Source: Drosophila persimilis
Taxonomy: Eukaryota > Arthropoda > Insecta > Diptera > Drosophilidae
Assembly: GCF_003286085.1 (NCBI RefSeq)
Contig: NW_020825298.1
Location: 124,001 to 188,000 of the forward strand
Direction: 5' to 3'
DNA length: 64,000 nucleotides
Below the pieces are notes generated by a model. That model saw only the letters and a program-made list of their open reading frames with translations, was not told where the DNA came from and made no database searches. This document shows, in pieces, positions 1-8,430 of the stretch; position 1 is the first letter of the stretch, and every line of letters starts with the position of its first letter. Position numbers and translations under genes: made by a program.

Positions 1-1
1 C

Positions 2-1642
2 ACTGCTGTCGCTACCAATACTACTGCCCTTGCAGCATCCGTGCCGAGCCAGATGACTCTGCACGAGATTCTCAAGGAGCAGCGGGAAAAACTCGCAAAG
101 GAGAGGAAGGTGATGGCCATGCTGAAGGCCGAGTCGGAGGCCCGTAACAAGAAGCGGACGACCACCCTGGCCTCGCCGATTACAAAGGTGTCGGCCAAGA
201 TGGTCAAACGGATCGTATCCTCGAAGGAGAAGCGGGACCCTAATCAGATGAGTACTACAAACTATTATAATATACTGTCTGATGCCGACGAAATGGATGT
301 TGATGCTGACTGCAGCGAGGGAGAGACGGAAGCCGAGGAACCTGTTCCCACAAACAGGCCCTCTACTTCTCATACCACCCCCCCGCCTGCCCCTACTACT
401 GCGCACGCTAACAATGCTGCTGCTACTGCTGACGCCAAAATTGTGCGGCCAGCCCCTATTTACATTCCTAATGTCACAGATATCTTTCCCCTACTACAGT
501 GCTTTGATAATGCCATTGGCGCTGGTACATATGATACCAGGCCGGCTGCTAATAGGTCTTTGAAGGTAATGTGCCACACTATAGATGGACATAGGGCCCT
601 GATCCGGCTCCTAAATGAGGGACAAGGTGTTGAACACCACACGTTTCGCCTGAAGAGCGAGAGGGGAATGCGTATTGTTATACGCCACCTGCACCGCTCC
701 ACACCCACAGATTGGGTGCGTGAACAGCTTGGTAGACTCGGATATAAGGTGAGGCATATTGCCAATATACTTAAAAGGTTTACAAAGGAGCCACTGGACC
801 TGTTCGAGGTTGAGCTAGAGCCTCAGGACATTAACAATAACATCTATGAACTAACGGCAATCTGCAGCCAAAGGGTCAAGGTGGAGAAGCCCATACGTGC
901 GCCAGGTGTTCCTCAGTGCCATAAGTGTCAGATGTTTGGGCACTCGAAGAATTACTGCAACCGAGCAGTTATTTGCTTGAAGTGCGGCGATAAACACGAG
1001 CCTAAGGACTGCCCCAAGAAGCGGGAGGAGGTGCCGAAATGCGCAAATTGTGACGGTCCCCATGTTGCCAGCTACCGTGGCTGTGTAAAATACAAGGAGT
1101 ACTGCAATAAAAGAAGAAATGGGTTAGATCAGACCAACAAGATGCTAAATAAACTTTCGATGCCTACCTTACCCGCCACTCAGGGTTTGCGGCGTCCCCG
1201 CCAGCCACCCGTCATGAACCAGCAGGGATTTCCAGCACTGCAGCAACCTAGCCGCCGGCGAGCGCGCTCTGGCGCAAGAGCTCCTGCTCCTCCAGCTCAA
1301 TTGAGCAGTTATGCCGATGCACTCCGCACACGGCTACCAGCGAGTCATTCCCAGCCTCTTCCTGGGAGGCAAGTTTGGCATTCGGTGCCACCAACAGCGG
1401 CCACAACTGGATACCAGCCCGTGGTGAGCAGTCAGAGTGTCCGTCCTAGCGATGAGCTCAGCCAGAAACTGGACTACCTCATCACCCTGCTGACTCAGGA
1501 GCGGATCCAGCATGCGGCCGCCGCTGCTGAATCTACTCAAAAACTGGAAGGAAAAATGGATATATTAATTGAACAAATGACTAAATTAACAGACTGTCTA
1601 TATGCCAGCATTCAGGCTAATTCCTATGCCAGAAATGTTTAA
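2..1642 (+). CDS. gag: Gag-like ORF1 of family 1 copy 1a (5' partial)
   Basis: This is the nucleic-acid-binding Gag of a jockey-clade telomeric element. The frame is open from base 2; the apparent start at base 41 is a GTG inside the aligned protein, so the CDS is partial. Visible in order: an Ala/Thr/Pro-rich low-complexity stretch, a conserved block around an RIVIRHLH motif (an RRM-like region in related Gags), then three zinc knuckles (CX2CX4HX4C, CX2CX3HX4C, CX2CX3HX6C) at about 910-1080, an Arg/Pro-rich linker and a C-terminal helical segment that could form a coiled coil. Telomeric Gags are known to carry element RNA to chromosome ends. The stop overlaps the ORF2 ATG. Confidence 0.9.
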   Translation, partial: TAVATNTTALAASVPSQMTLHEILKEQREKLAKERKVMAMLKAESEARNKKRTTTLASPITKVSAKMVKRIVSSKEKRDPNQMSTTNYYNILSDADEMDVDADCSEGETEAEEPVPTNRPSTSHTTPPPAPTTAHANNAAATADAKIVRPAPIYIPNVTDIFPLLQCFDNAIGAGTYDTRPAANRSLKVMCHTIDGHRALIRLLNEGQGVEHHTFRLKSERGMRIVIRHLHRSTPTDWVREQLGRLGYKVRHIANILKRFTKEPLDLFEVELEPQDINNNIYELTAICSQRVKVEKPIRAPGVPQCHKCQMFGHSKNYCNRAVICLKCGDKHEPKDCPKKREEVPKCANCDGPHVASYRGCVKYKEYCNKRRNGLDQTNKMLNKLSMPTLPATQGLRRPRQPPVMNQQGFPALQQPSRRRARSGARAPAPPAQLSSYADALRTRLPASHSQPLPGRQVWHSVPPTAATTGYQPVVSSQSVRPSDELSQKLDYLITLLTQERIQHAAAAAESTQKLEGKMDILIEQMTKLTDCLYASIQANSYARNV

Positions 1643-4600
1643 TAATAATCCCAGTAACTCTACCCGCCAACACAGCAATCTAAAGATTGTGTTTTGGAAC
1701 GCCTCGGGACTCCGAGGGAAGACAGCCGAACTTGCGGCATTTGCATGCAGACACGAAGTTGACGTTCTGATGGTCTCTGAGTCTCATTTTAAAAACTCAG
1801 AGACCTTCAGCGTCAATGGATACTGTACTTACAGTGCCAATCACCCATCTGGGACTGGTCGTGGGGGATCCCTGCTCTTAATCAGAGCTGGAATCCTTCA
1901 TATTGCCCTGCCGAATATAGCTACGGACCACATTCAGTGTGCATCCGCTACCCTGACCCTGCCTGATGGTGGCCGACTGGTGGTCTCTTCCATTTACTGC
2001 CCCCCAATGCAGGAATGGACTGAGGAGGACTTCTTGGCATTTTTTGGTCAGTTGGGGCCGAGATTCGTTGCTGCTGGCGATTGGAACGCGAAGAATTCGT
2101 GGTGGGGTAACGCAAGGGCGTGTAGAAGAGGCGGAAAGCTGCTCAGGGCCGTTCAAGAAAGTAGCTGCAACATTCTGGCTACTGGATCGCCAACCCACTA
2201 CCCATATAACACTCGGCATACACCATCGGCAATCGACTTCGCGGTCTACAAGGGCGTGAGGGACGAATTGTTGCATATCTCCCATCTGAATGACCTCTCA
2301 TCTGATCATCTCCCAATGGTGATTCAGTTGAGCATGTCTCCAGCGGAGGCGGTGAACAGGAGACGCCTCTTGCCCCCAGGGGCCAGCATTTCGAGGTTCC
2401 AATCGTGGCTTGACTCGCACATCCATCTGAATACTGAGCTCAGGTCAGCAGAGGATGTTGATGACGCAGCTAGCATTCTGGAGAGGAACGTGTTGGAGGC
2501 AGCTGAGCATGCCACAAGCGGTTTGAGGAGGCCCGTCCGACCTAGAGTCCAAGCTGAGTACCAGGTCAGCAATCGAATTCGGCTGATGATTGCCACCAAG
2601 AGGCGCCTGAGGAATATGCTGAAGCGGAACCATGACCCAGCAGTGCGGCACCTGTACAACATGCTAGCCAACAGGATCCACAAGGAGCTAGAAGCGGACA
2701 AAGCCAGACGAGCGGACGCAATCATTGGTTCAATCGATCCCACTGATCGCTACAGCATGGCAAAGCTGTGGAGATTGACCAATGGATTGAAGCGGCAGCC
2801 AGCAGCCAACTTGCCCGTGAGAAAGTTTTGCGCCGATGGAGAAGACAACGCTGATGATCCCTGGTGTAAGAGCACGGAGGAGAAGGCAGAGTCCTTTGCG
2901 AGGCATCTGGAGCAGCGTTTCAAGCCTATTCTGACCAGCGCGGCAGCCGACATACGAGCAATCGAGGAGTCTCCTGAAGAGTTTGGATCCCCTGGTCCCA
3001 ATTTGAGATTCAGGGCGATCACTCTTCCGGAGATTGAGGCACAAGTCAAGGTACTGAAGGTGAAAAAGGCCCCTGGAATGGACAGGATCGACAACCGGAC
3101 AATAAAAGCTCTACCCAAGTCTGCTCTTCTGTACTTCGCGCTAATATGCAACAGCTCCCTCAGGATTGGTTGCTTTCCTAACAGGTGGAAACACGCGGCT
3201 GTTAGCATGATCCCCAAGCCAGGAAAACCCGCCGATAAGTTGGCATCTTATCGCCCTATCAGTCTGCTTTCGGGTCTGTCCAAACTGTTCGAGCGACTCA
3301 TTCTGACCAGGATGATGGAAGCTGATGGATTTGTTGAGGCTATTCCAAACCATCAGTTTGGCTTCAGACATGTACACGCGGCTGAACACCAGTTGGGGAG
3401 AGTCTCGAAGTTTATTTTGTCTACCTACGAGAACAATTTGTACTGCTCTGCCATATACATGGACATACAGGAGGCATTCGACCGAGTCTGGCATATGGGG
3501 TTAAAGCACAAAATGAAGCAGTTGCTACCGGCAGCAATATACAGAGTCTTGGCTAACTATTTGGACGATCGCACTTTCTATGTTGAATGCACAGGCGGAG
3601 TCAGGTCAGGGTACAAAAAGATTGCAGCAGGCGTTCCACAGGGCAGCGTACTTGGGCCCGTATTATACAACTTGTATACATACGACATGCCGCTTCCTCG
3701 CGACAGGGGTATGCTCCTGGCTACCTATGCTGACGACACAGCAATCCTGGCGACTGGCATGAATCAGCTCATGGCTACCAACAAGCTCAACCGCTTCCTG
3801 CACTGCATCTCCAACTGGGCAAAGAAATGGGGCATCACCATCAACGCTTCTAAAACTGTGCACATAGTGCATACGTTGCGCTCGATCCAGCAGCCAGATG
3901 ATGAGTTGCAGCCGCACATCGCCGACCAGCGAATCAGTAGCGTCGCCGTGCATTCCTATCTGGGGGTCAAGCTGGATGCTAAGCTACTGTTCCATCAACA
4001 CATTACAAACGTCGTCACCAAGGTCAGGGCAAGGGTCCAAAGACTGCGCTGGCTCCTGAACACAAACAGCAAATTGAACCTCAACACAAAGGTAATGTTG
4101 TACAAGCAGATGATCGCACCGATCTGGCAGTACACATTGGCCGTATGGGGTCCATTAGCTACCAGCGCAGAATTTGGACGAATCCAAGTCGAGCAGAACA
4201 AGACCCTTCGACTGATTTGTAATGCGCCATGGTACGTGAGGAACGACACCATCCACAGGGACCTGGAAGTGGACACGGTCGAGGCAGTCTACGAGAGGAC
4301 GTGCAAGAGGTACACGGAGCAGATGAGATCCCACCACAACATTGAGGCAGCCAAAGTGGTCAATGACCCGTATGTACCGCACCGAATCACTAGACCCCGG
4401 TATTCCGAGTATCTTGCCAAACATCTTCCTAAAGAACTCGCGAAACACGAATGGAACCGCATCGAGATGATCCCTAACCAGCGCCCGTACACGGAGGAGG
4501 ACCAAATCAGCCACGACAGGCACCTCGATGAAATGCGAAGGATGCTGAATAGGATGGATCGCCCAGTGTCGCCGCCAACAGAGTTCAACTACTACACCGA

Positions 4601-4874
4601 GGTCATACTGCCAAGACGAAGGTTACTGGAGCCTGCTCCCATAGCCACGATTGATCTGACGGTCAGCAGCAGAAGGCAGCGATTGGAGCGATTGGGCCTG
4701 GCAATGGATACAGCATTGAACGAGATAGCAGAAACACACTCGCGGCACAGCGATAACGGCCAAGTCAATGGAAGCACACTCACACACACTAACACAAATG
4801 CCCAGGAATATCAACCACCGCCAGCAACAGGAATAAGTACAGAAAACAGCAGCCAAAATGTACAGCAGCAATGA
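1635..4874 (+). CDS. pol: Endonuclease/reverse transcriptase ORF2 of family 1 copy 1a
   Basis: A 1079-aa protein with an N-terminal APE-type endonuclease and a central reverse transcriptase. EN motifs are visible: FWNASG near residue 20, SESHF, GDWNAK near 148 and SDHLP near 221. RT motifs follow: the KAPGMDRID block, SYRPISLL, YMDIQEAFDRVWH (motif A aspartate), GVPQGSVLGP (motif B) and TYADDTAIL (catalytic YADD, near 697). I chose ATG 1635 because the upstream in-frame ATG at 1602 lies in sequence that also encodes the gag C terminus and is not conserved between copies. The start sits inside the gag stop region with an 8-nt overlap, suggesting translation by reinitiation. No stop or frameshift is seen, so it could be active. 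Confidence 0.93.
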   Translation: MFNNNPSNSTRQHSNLKIVFWNASGLRGKTAELAAFACRHEVDVLMVSESHFKNSETFSVNGYCTYSANHPSGTGRGGSLLLIRAGILHIALPNIATDHIQCASATLTLPDGGRLVVSSIYCPPMQEWTEEDFLAFFGQLGPRFVAAGDWNAKNSWWGNARACRRGGKLLRAVQESSCNILATGSPTHYPYNTRHTPSAIDFAVYKGVRDELLHISHLNDLSSDHLPMVIQLSMSPAEAVNRRRLLPPGASISRFQSWLDSHIHLNTELRSAEDVDDAASILERNVLEAAEHATSGLRRPVRPRVQAEYQVSNRIRLMIATKRRLRNMLKRNHDPAVRHLYNMLANRIHKELEADKARRADAIIGSIDPTDRYSMAKLWRLTNGLKRQPAANLPVRKFCADGEDNADDPWCKSTEEKAESFARHLEQRFKPILTSAAADIRAIEESPEEFGSPGPNLRFRAITLPEIEAQVKVLKVKKAPGMDRIDNRTIKALPKSALLYFALICNSSLRIGCFPNRWKHAAVSMIPKPGKPADKLASYRPISLLSGLSKLFERLILTRMMEADGFVEAIPNHQFGFRHVHAAEHQLGRVSKFILSTYENNLYCSAIYMDIQEAFDRVWHMGLKHKMKQLLPAAIYRVLANYLDDRTFYVECTGGVRSGYKKIAAGVPQGSVLGPVLYNLYTYDMPLPRDRGMLLATYADDTAILATGMNQLMATNKLNRFLHCISNWAKKWGITINASKTVHIVHTLRSIQQPDDELQPHIADQRISSVAVHSYLGVKLDAKLLFHQHITNVVTKVRARVQRLRWLLNTNSKLNLNTKVMLYKQMIAPIWQYTLAVWGPLATSAEFGRIQVEQNKTLRLICNAPWYVRNDTIHRDLEVDTVEAVYERTCKRYTEQMRSHHNIEAAKVVNDPYVPHRITRPRYSEYLAKHLPKELAKHEWNRIEMIPNQRPYTEEDQISHDRHLDEMRRMLNRMDRPVSPPTEFNYYTEVILPRRRLLEPAPIATIDLTVSSRRQRLERLGLAMDTALNEIAETHSRHSDNGQVNGSTLTHTNTNAQEYQPPPATGISTENSSQNVQQQ

Positions 4875-5363
4875 AGACTTACCGCCAGCAAAGTCCCGTT
4901 CAGCCCCTAAGAGTGCAACAACCATGGCTGCCACATTCGTACACAGAACACACACACACACGGAAAAAAAAACACAGAGGCATATGCGAGCGCGACAAAT
5001 AGCCGTTGCGGTATGAGAACACTGACAAAGATCACTCCGAACCGACCAACTGGCGACATGGAAATGGACAGCTGCAAATTGTTTAAAAGAGTAGAAGACT
5101 CATGCGACCGACTGCCAAAAACGCGTCCGACCAAGGCGCCGCTGTTCACAACTATGAGCGTTAGCATTTCTGCTGCGCAATTTCTGTTTCTCCTTCTCCT
5201 ATAGAACCCGAACTGGCGCCAGTGATCTCCCTGAGAGGAAGAGAGAAGACAACAACAACTTCTGGAAGGTGGTGGATTTCTGCCATTTCCACTGCCGAGA
5301 CAACTGACTGCTGCGCAAAACCACATACACACACATCCACACAGACACTCAACCCAATGCTGG

Positions 5364-5458
5364 CCGCCCCGGACCAGAGGGCGGAACAGAAACGAAAGAA
5401 GAAACGAAGGAAGAAACAAAATAAACAATAGCTCTGGCTGCCCCGGACCAGTGGGCAG
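5364..5458 (+). repeat. Two CGGACCAG-loop hairpins in family 1 3' UTR
   Basis: Hairpin 1 (5364-5384) pairs CCGCCC with GGGCGG around loop CGGACCAGA. Hairpin 2 (5438-5458) pairs CTGCCC with GGGCAG around loop CGGACCAGT. The loops are nearly the same while the stems differ and still pair fully. Equivalent pairs lie at 12187-12207 and 12259-12279 in copy 1b (the first stem there has a U-G pair) and at 19015-19035 and 19087-19107 in copy 1c. The same loop occurs in families 2 and 3. Function unknown; an RNA recognition signal is inferred. Confidence 0.7.
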
Positions 5459-5873
5459 AGGAGAATCAAAAGAAGACAAAAAATAAATAGAAGACAATAA
5501 TTAGAATAAATAAAATATATACATAATCGCCCTCCCTGCCAATGTAAGGCAACCAATATGTTCCCCCTTAATTATAGTCTACATTTAAAATCTAAACTAA
5601 GTCGAGAGTATTATGCTTTAACTCTACCCACTCCCCCTCCCCCCTTTGGCAAACGGACTGTTTGCCAAGGCGGAGAGAATTATACAAAAAGATGATTGCG
5701 CCGGCAGAACTGCTGGCAATGAGATTTCTTGCTGTAAAAAGCACTGTATTCGCTGCCTGCGGCTGCTAAACAGCAGCCTGTAGACAGCTGTATACATACA
5801 TTTATATATATTAACAGCCCCAATAGATTGTACCTTAAATGCTAGTTTGAAAGTATCTGTACAATAAAGTCCA

Positions 5874-5949
5874 CATAGCGTAACGTAGCCCTGGCTCCCC
5901 TAACCTGCTGGAGCAGGCCAAGGCTCGAGCCGGGTTACGTTACGTTATG
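5874..5949 (+). other. 3'-terminal stem-loop of family 1 RNA
   Basis: CATAGCGTAACGTA at 5874-5887 pairs with TACGTTACGTTATG at 5936-5949 (14 pairs, one G-U). The interior contains the palindrome GGCTCGAGCC and a small CCTGC/GCAGG hairpin. It ends 36 nt before the oligo(A). In copies 1b and 1c the outer arms have changed but mostly still pair (one G-U, one A-C mismatch). A 3'-proximal structure is a common RT recognition feature in non-LTR elements; that role is inferred here. Confidence 0.6.
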
Positions 5950-6058
5950 TTAGTTACGTATCGCCTCCGCTGCATACGACACATCAAAAAAAACAAAAAC
6001 AAAAGTTCCGCAATAATTAATAATTAAATAGCCAAAATCGCCACAAAATCCCCGAAAC

Positions 6059-6097
6059 AATATTGCACATGTATAAATATATACTGTGCAATATTCA
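6059..6097 (+). promoter_or_regulatory. Candidate core promoter with TATA inside an inverted repeat, copy 1b
   Basis: AATATTGCAC (6059-6068) and GTGCAATATT (6086-6095) form a perfect 10-bp inverted repeat whose 17-nt centre contains TATAAATA (6072-6079). TTCAGTA follows at 6094-6100, resembling the Drosophila initiator, with its A (6097) about 25 nt from the TATA start. A start here would leave the first 103 nt of the element untranscribed, so either a second start exists or the upstream part is regenerated another way. Confidence 0.4.
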
Positions 6098-6285
6098 GTA
6101 AATACATTCCGGGCAACGCGAAGTGTTGTGCCGTGTTGAAGTTTTTTCAGTACCCGCTTACATAACCAAAGTGCAGTCAGTGAAAAAACGTGGGGTAGGC
6201 TTCAGCCGCTGCTGACCACCCCCCCCCCTCCGCATATTAACAATTGTGTTTAGCTGCACAAAAAAAAAGCTACAAATATCAAACA

Positions 6286-8430
6286 ATGGTACGTAAACCG
6301 TGCCCCAAATCTAAAAAGAAGACTAATTTGGCCTCGAGTGCCCCGTGCTCAGACAACGAAGTTGATCTGCATTCCCCCCCCTCGCTGCTAATGTCGGGTA
6401 TATCGCAGAGTGATCTACGCCCCCTTTCCTGCCGCTCGAGCTCACTGGCCGACTTGACCAGTGATATGCCATCAACCTCAGCTGCCGCTGCAGCCAAGTT
6501 GATGCAGGCCCCGTCCACTGTGAAGCCATTGCTCGCCCCCCCCTCTGCCATGCTAACTAGAGCCTCTGCTGCTACTGCCTCTGCTGCTACTGCCTGTGCT
6601 GCCATTCCTGGTGCTGCTGCTAAAGCCACCGCCCCTACTCGCGTAGCTGCCGCTGCAGCTAAACGCCCATCAACATCTACAGTTCCTAGTGCTGCTCGTG
6701 TAGGTGCTGCTCAACGCACGCCAGTTTCTACTGGTGCTGCCCGTGCTGCTGCTGCCTCTGCTGCTACCTGTGCCCCTGGCAGTTCTGCCACTGCTGTCGC
6801 TACCAATCCTACTGCCCTTGCAGCGTCCGTGCCGAGCCAGATGACTCTGCACGAGATACTCAAGGAACAGCGGGAAAAACTTGCAAAGGAGAAGAAGGTG
6901 ATGGCCATGCTGAAGGCCGAGTCGGAGGCCCGTAACAAGAAGCGGACGACCACCCTGGCCTCGCCGATTACAAAGGTGTCGGCCAAGATGGTCAAGCGGA
7001 TGGTATCCTCGAAGGAGAAGCGGGACCCCAACCAGATGAGTACAACAAATTATTATAATATACTGTCTGATGCTGACGATATGGATGTGGATGCTGACTG
7101 CAGCGAGGGAGAGACAGAAGCCGAGGAACCTGTTCCCACAAACAGGCCCTCTACTTCTCAGACTACCCCCCCGCCTGCCCCTACTACTGCGCACGCTACA
7201 AATGCTGCTGCTACTGCTGACGCCAAAATTGTGCGGCCAGCCCCTATTTACATTCCTAATGTTATAGACATCTTTCCCCTGCTACAGTGCTTCGATAATG
7301 CCATTGGCGCTGGTACATATGATACCAGGCCGGCTGCTAATAGGTCTTTGAAGGTAATGTGCCACACTATAGATGGACATAGGGCCCTGATCCGGCTCCT
7401 AAATGAGGGACAAGGTGTTGAGCACCATACGTTTCGCCTGAAAAGCGAGAGGGGAATGCGTATAGTTATACGCCACCTGCACCGCTCCACACCCACAGAT
7501 TGGGTGCGTGAACAGCTCGGAAGACTCGGATATAAAGTGAGGCATATTGCCAATATCTTTAAAAGGTTTACAAAGGAGCCTTTGGACCTATTCGAGGTTG
7601 AGCTAGAGCCGCAGGAGATTAACAATAATATCTATGAACTAACGGCAATCTGCAGCCAACGGGTCAAGGTGGAGAAGCCCATACGCGCGCCAGGAGTTCC
7701 CCAGTGCCATAAGTGTCAGATGTTCGGGCACTCGAAGAATTACTGCAACCGAGCAGTTATTTGTTTGAAGTGCGGCGATAAACACGAGCCTAAGGACTGC
7801 CCCAAGAAGCGGGAGGAGGTGCCGAAATGCGCAAATTGTGATGGTCCCCATGTTGCCAGCTACCGTGGCTGTATAAAGTATAAGGAGTACTGCAACAAAA
7901 GAAGAAATGGGTTAGATCAGACCAACAAGATGCTAAATAAACTTTCGATGCCTACCTTACCCGCCACTCAGGGTTTGCGGCGTCCCCGCCAGCCACCCGT
8001 CATTAACCAGCAGGGATTTCCAGCACTGCAGCAACCTAGCCGCCGGCGAGCGCGCTCTGGCGCAAGAGCTCCTGCTCCTCCAGCTCAAATGAGTAGTTAT
8101 GCCGATGCACTCCGCACACGGCAACCAGCGAGTCATTCCCAGCCTCTTCCTGGGAGGCAAGTATGGCACTCGGTGCCACCAACAGCAGCCACAACTGGAT
8201 TCCAGCCCGTGGTGAGCAGTCAGAGTGTCCGTCCTAGCGATGAGCTCAGCCAGAAACTGGACTACCTCATCACCCTGCTGACTCAGGAGCGGATCCAGCA
8301 TGCGGCCGCCGCTGCTGAATCTACTCAAAAGCTGGAAGGGAAGATGGATATATTAATTGCTCAAATGACGAAGCTTACGGACTGCTTATATGCTAGTATT
8401 CAGGCGAATTCATTTGCTAGAAATGTATAA
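6286..8430 (+). CDS. gag: Gag-like ORF1 of family 1 copy 1b
   Basis: A 714-aa structural protein. ATG 6286 is used; the frame extends 14 codons upstream only through a TTG. The N terminus is basic (KPCPKSKKK), followed by a long Ala/Thr/Ser-rich region of about 170 residues made of GCN-rich codon runs, a charged helical stretch (about 190-240), an acidic patch, the RIVIRHLH block near residue 390, and three zinc knuckles at about 474-529 (CX2CX4HX4C, CX2CX3HX4C, CX2CX3HX6C). The last 60 residues are predicted helical with heptad-like leucines. This matches the Gag plan of jockey-clade telomeric elements. It likely binds element RNA and may interact with the other Gags encoded in the array. 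Confidence 0.93.
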   Translation: MVRKPCPKSKKKTNLASSAPCSDNEVDLHSPPSLLMSGISQSDLRPLSCRSSSLADLTSDMPSTSAAAAAKLMQAPSTVKPLLAPPSAMLTRASAATASAATACAAIPGAAAKATAPTRVAAAAAKRPSTSTVPSAARVGAAQRTPVSTGAARAAAASAATCAPGSSATAVATNPTALAASVPSQMTLHEILKEQREKLAKEKKVMAMLKAESEARNKKRTTTLASPITKVSAKMVKRMVSSKEKRDPNQMSTTNYYNILSDADDMDVDADCSEGETEAEEPVPTNRPSTSQTTPPPAPTTAHATNAAATADAKIVRPAPIYIPNVIDIFPLLQCFDNAIGAGTYDTRPAANRSLKVMCHTIDGHRALIRLLNEGQGVEHHTFRLKSERGMRIVIRHLHRSTPTDWVREQLGRLGYKVRHIANIFKRFTKEPLDLFEVELEPQEINNNIYELTAICSQRVKVEKPIRAPGVPQCHKCQMFGHSKNYCNRAVICLKCGDKHEPKDCPKKREEVPKCANCDGPHVASYRGCIKYKEYCNKRRNGLDQTNKMLNKLSMPTLPATQGLRRPRQPPVINQQGFPALQQPSRRRARSGARAPAPPAQMSSYADALRTRQPASHSQPLPGRQVWHSVPPTAATTGFQPVVSSQSVRPSDELSQKLDYLITLLTQERIQHAAAAAESTQKLEGKMDILIAQMTKLTDCLYASIQANSFARNV

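Larger units (their letters stand above)
1..5993 (+). mobile_element. Family 1 copy 1a: TART-like non-LTR retrotransposon, 5' end outside window
   Basis: The copy consists of a gag ORF already open at base 2, an EN/RT ORF2, a 1.1 kb 3' UTR and an oligo(A) tail of eight A (5986-5993). The next element starts at 5994 with no other DNA between them, which is the head-to-tail joining known for Drosophila telomeric elements. Compared with copies 1b and 1c it has many scattered substitutions and a shorter 3' UTR, so it is a distinct, older or separately derived lineage of the same family. Only the 5' UTR and the first part of gag (roughly 190 codons by alignment to copy 1b) are outside the window. 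Confidence 0.9.
4875..5993 (+). other. Family 1 copy 1a 3' UTR
   Basis: About 1.1 kb after ORF2. It begins with a shortened counterpart of the candidate ORF3 (ATG 4858, stop after about 52 codons), continues with CA-rich sequence, two CGGACCAG-loop hairpins (5364-5384 and 5438-5458), an AATAAA at 5863-5868, a 14-bp terminal stem (5874-5949), and ends in ACATC followed by eight A. Relative to copies 1b and 1c a segment around 4985-5010 is missing, which breaks the downstream ORF. Confidence 0.75.

Noticed and set aside
1602..1634. Upstream ATG for family 1 ORF2 (1602, 8390, 15218)
   Set aside because: The 11 residues before the second ATG differ between copies because they shadow the gag C terminus; the ATG overlapping the gag stop is conserved.
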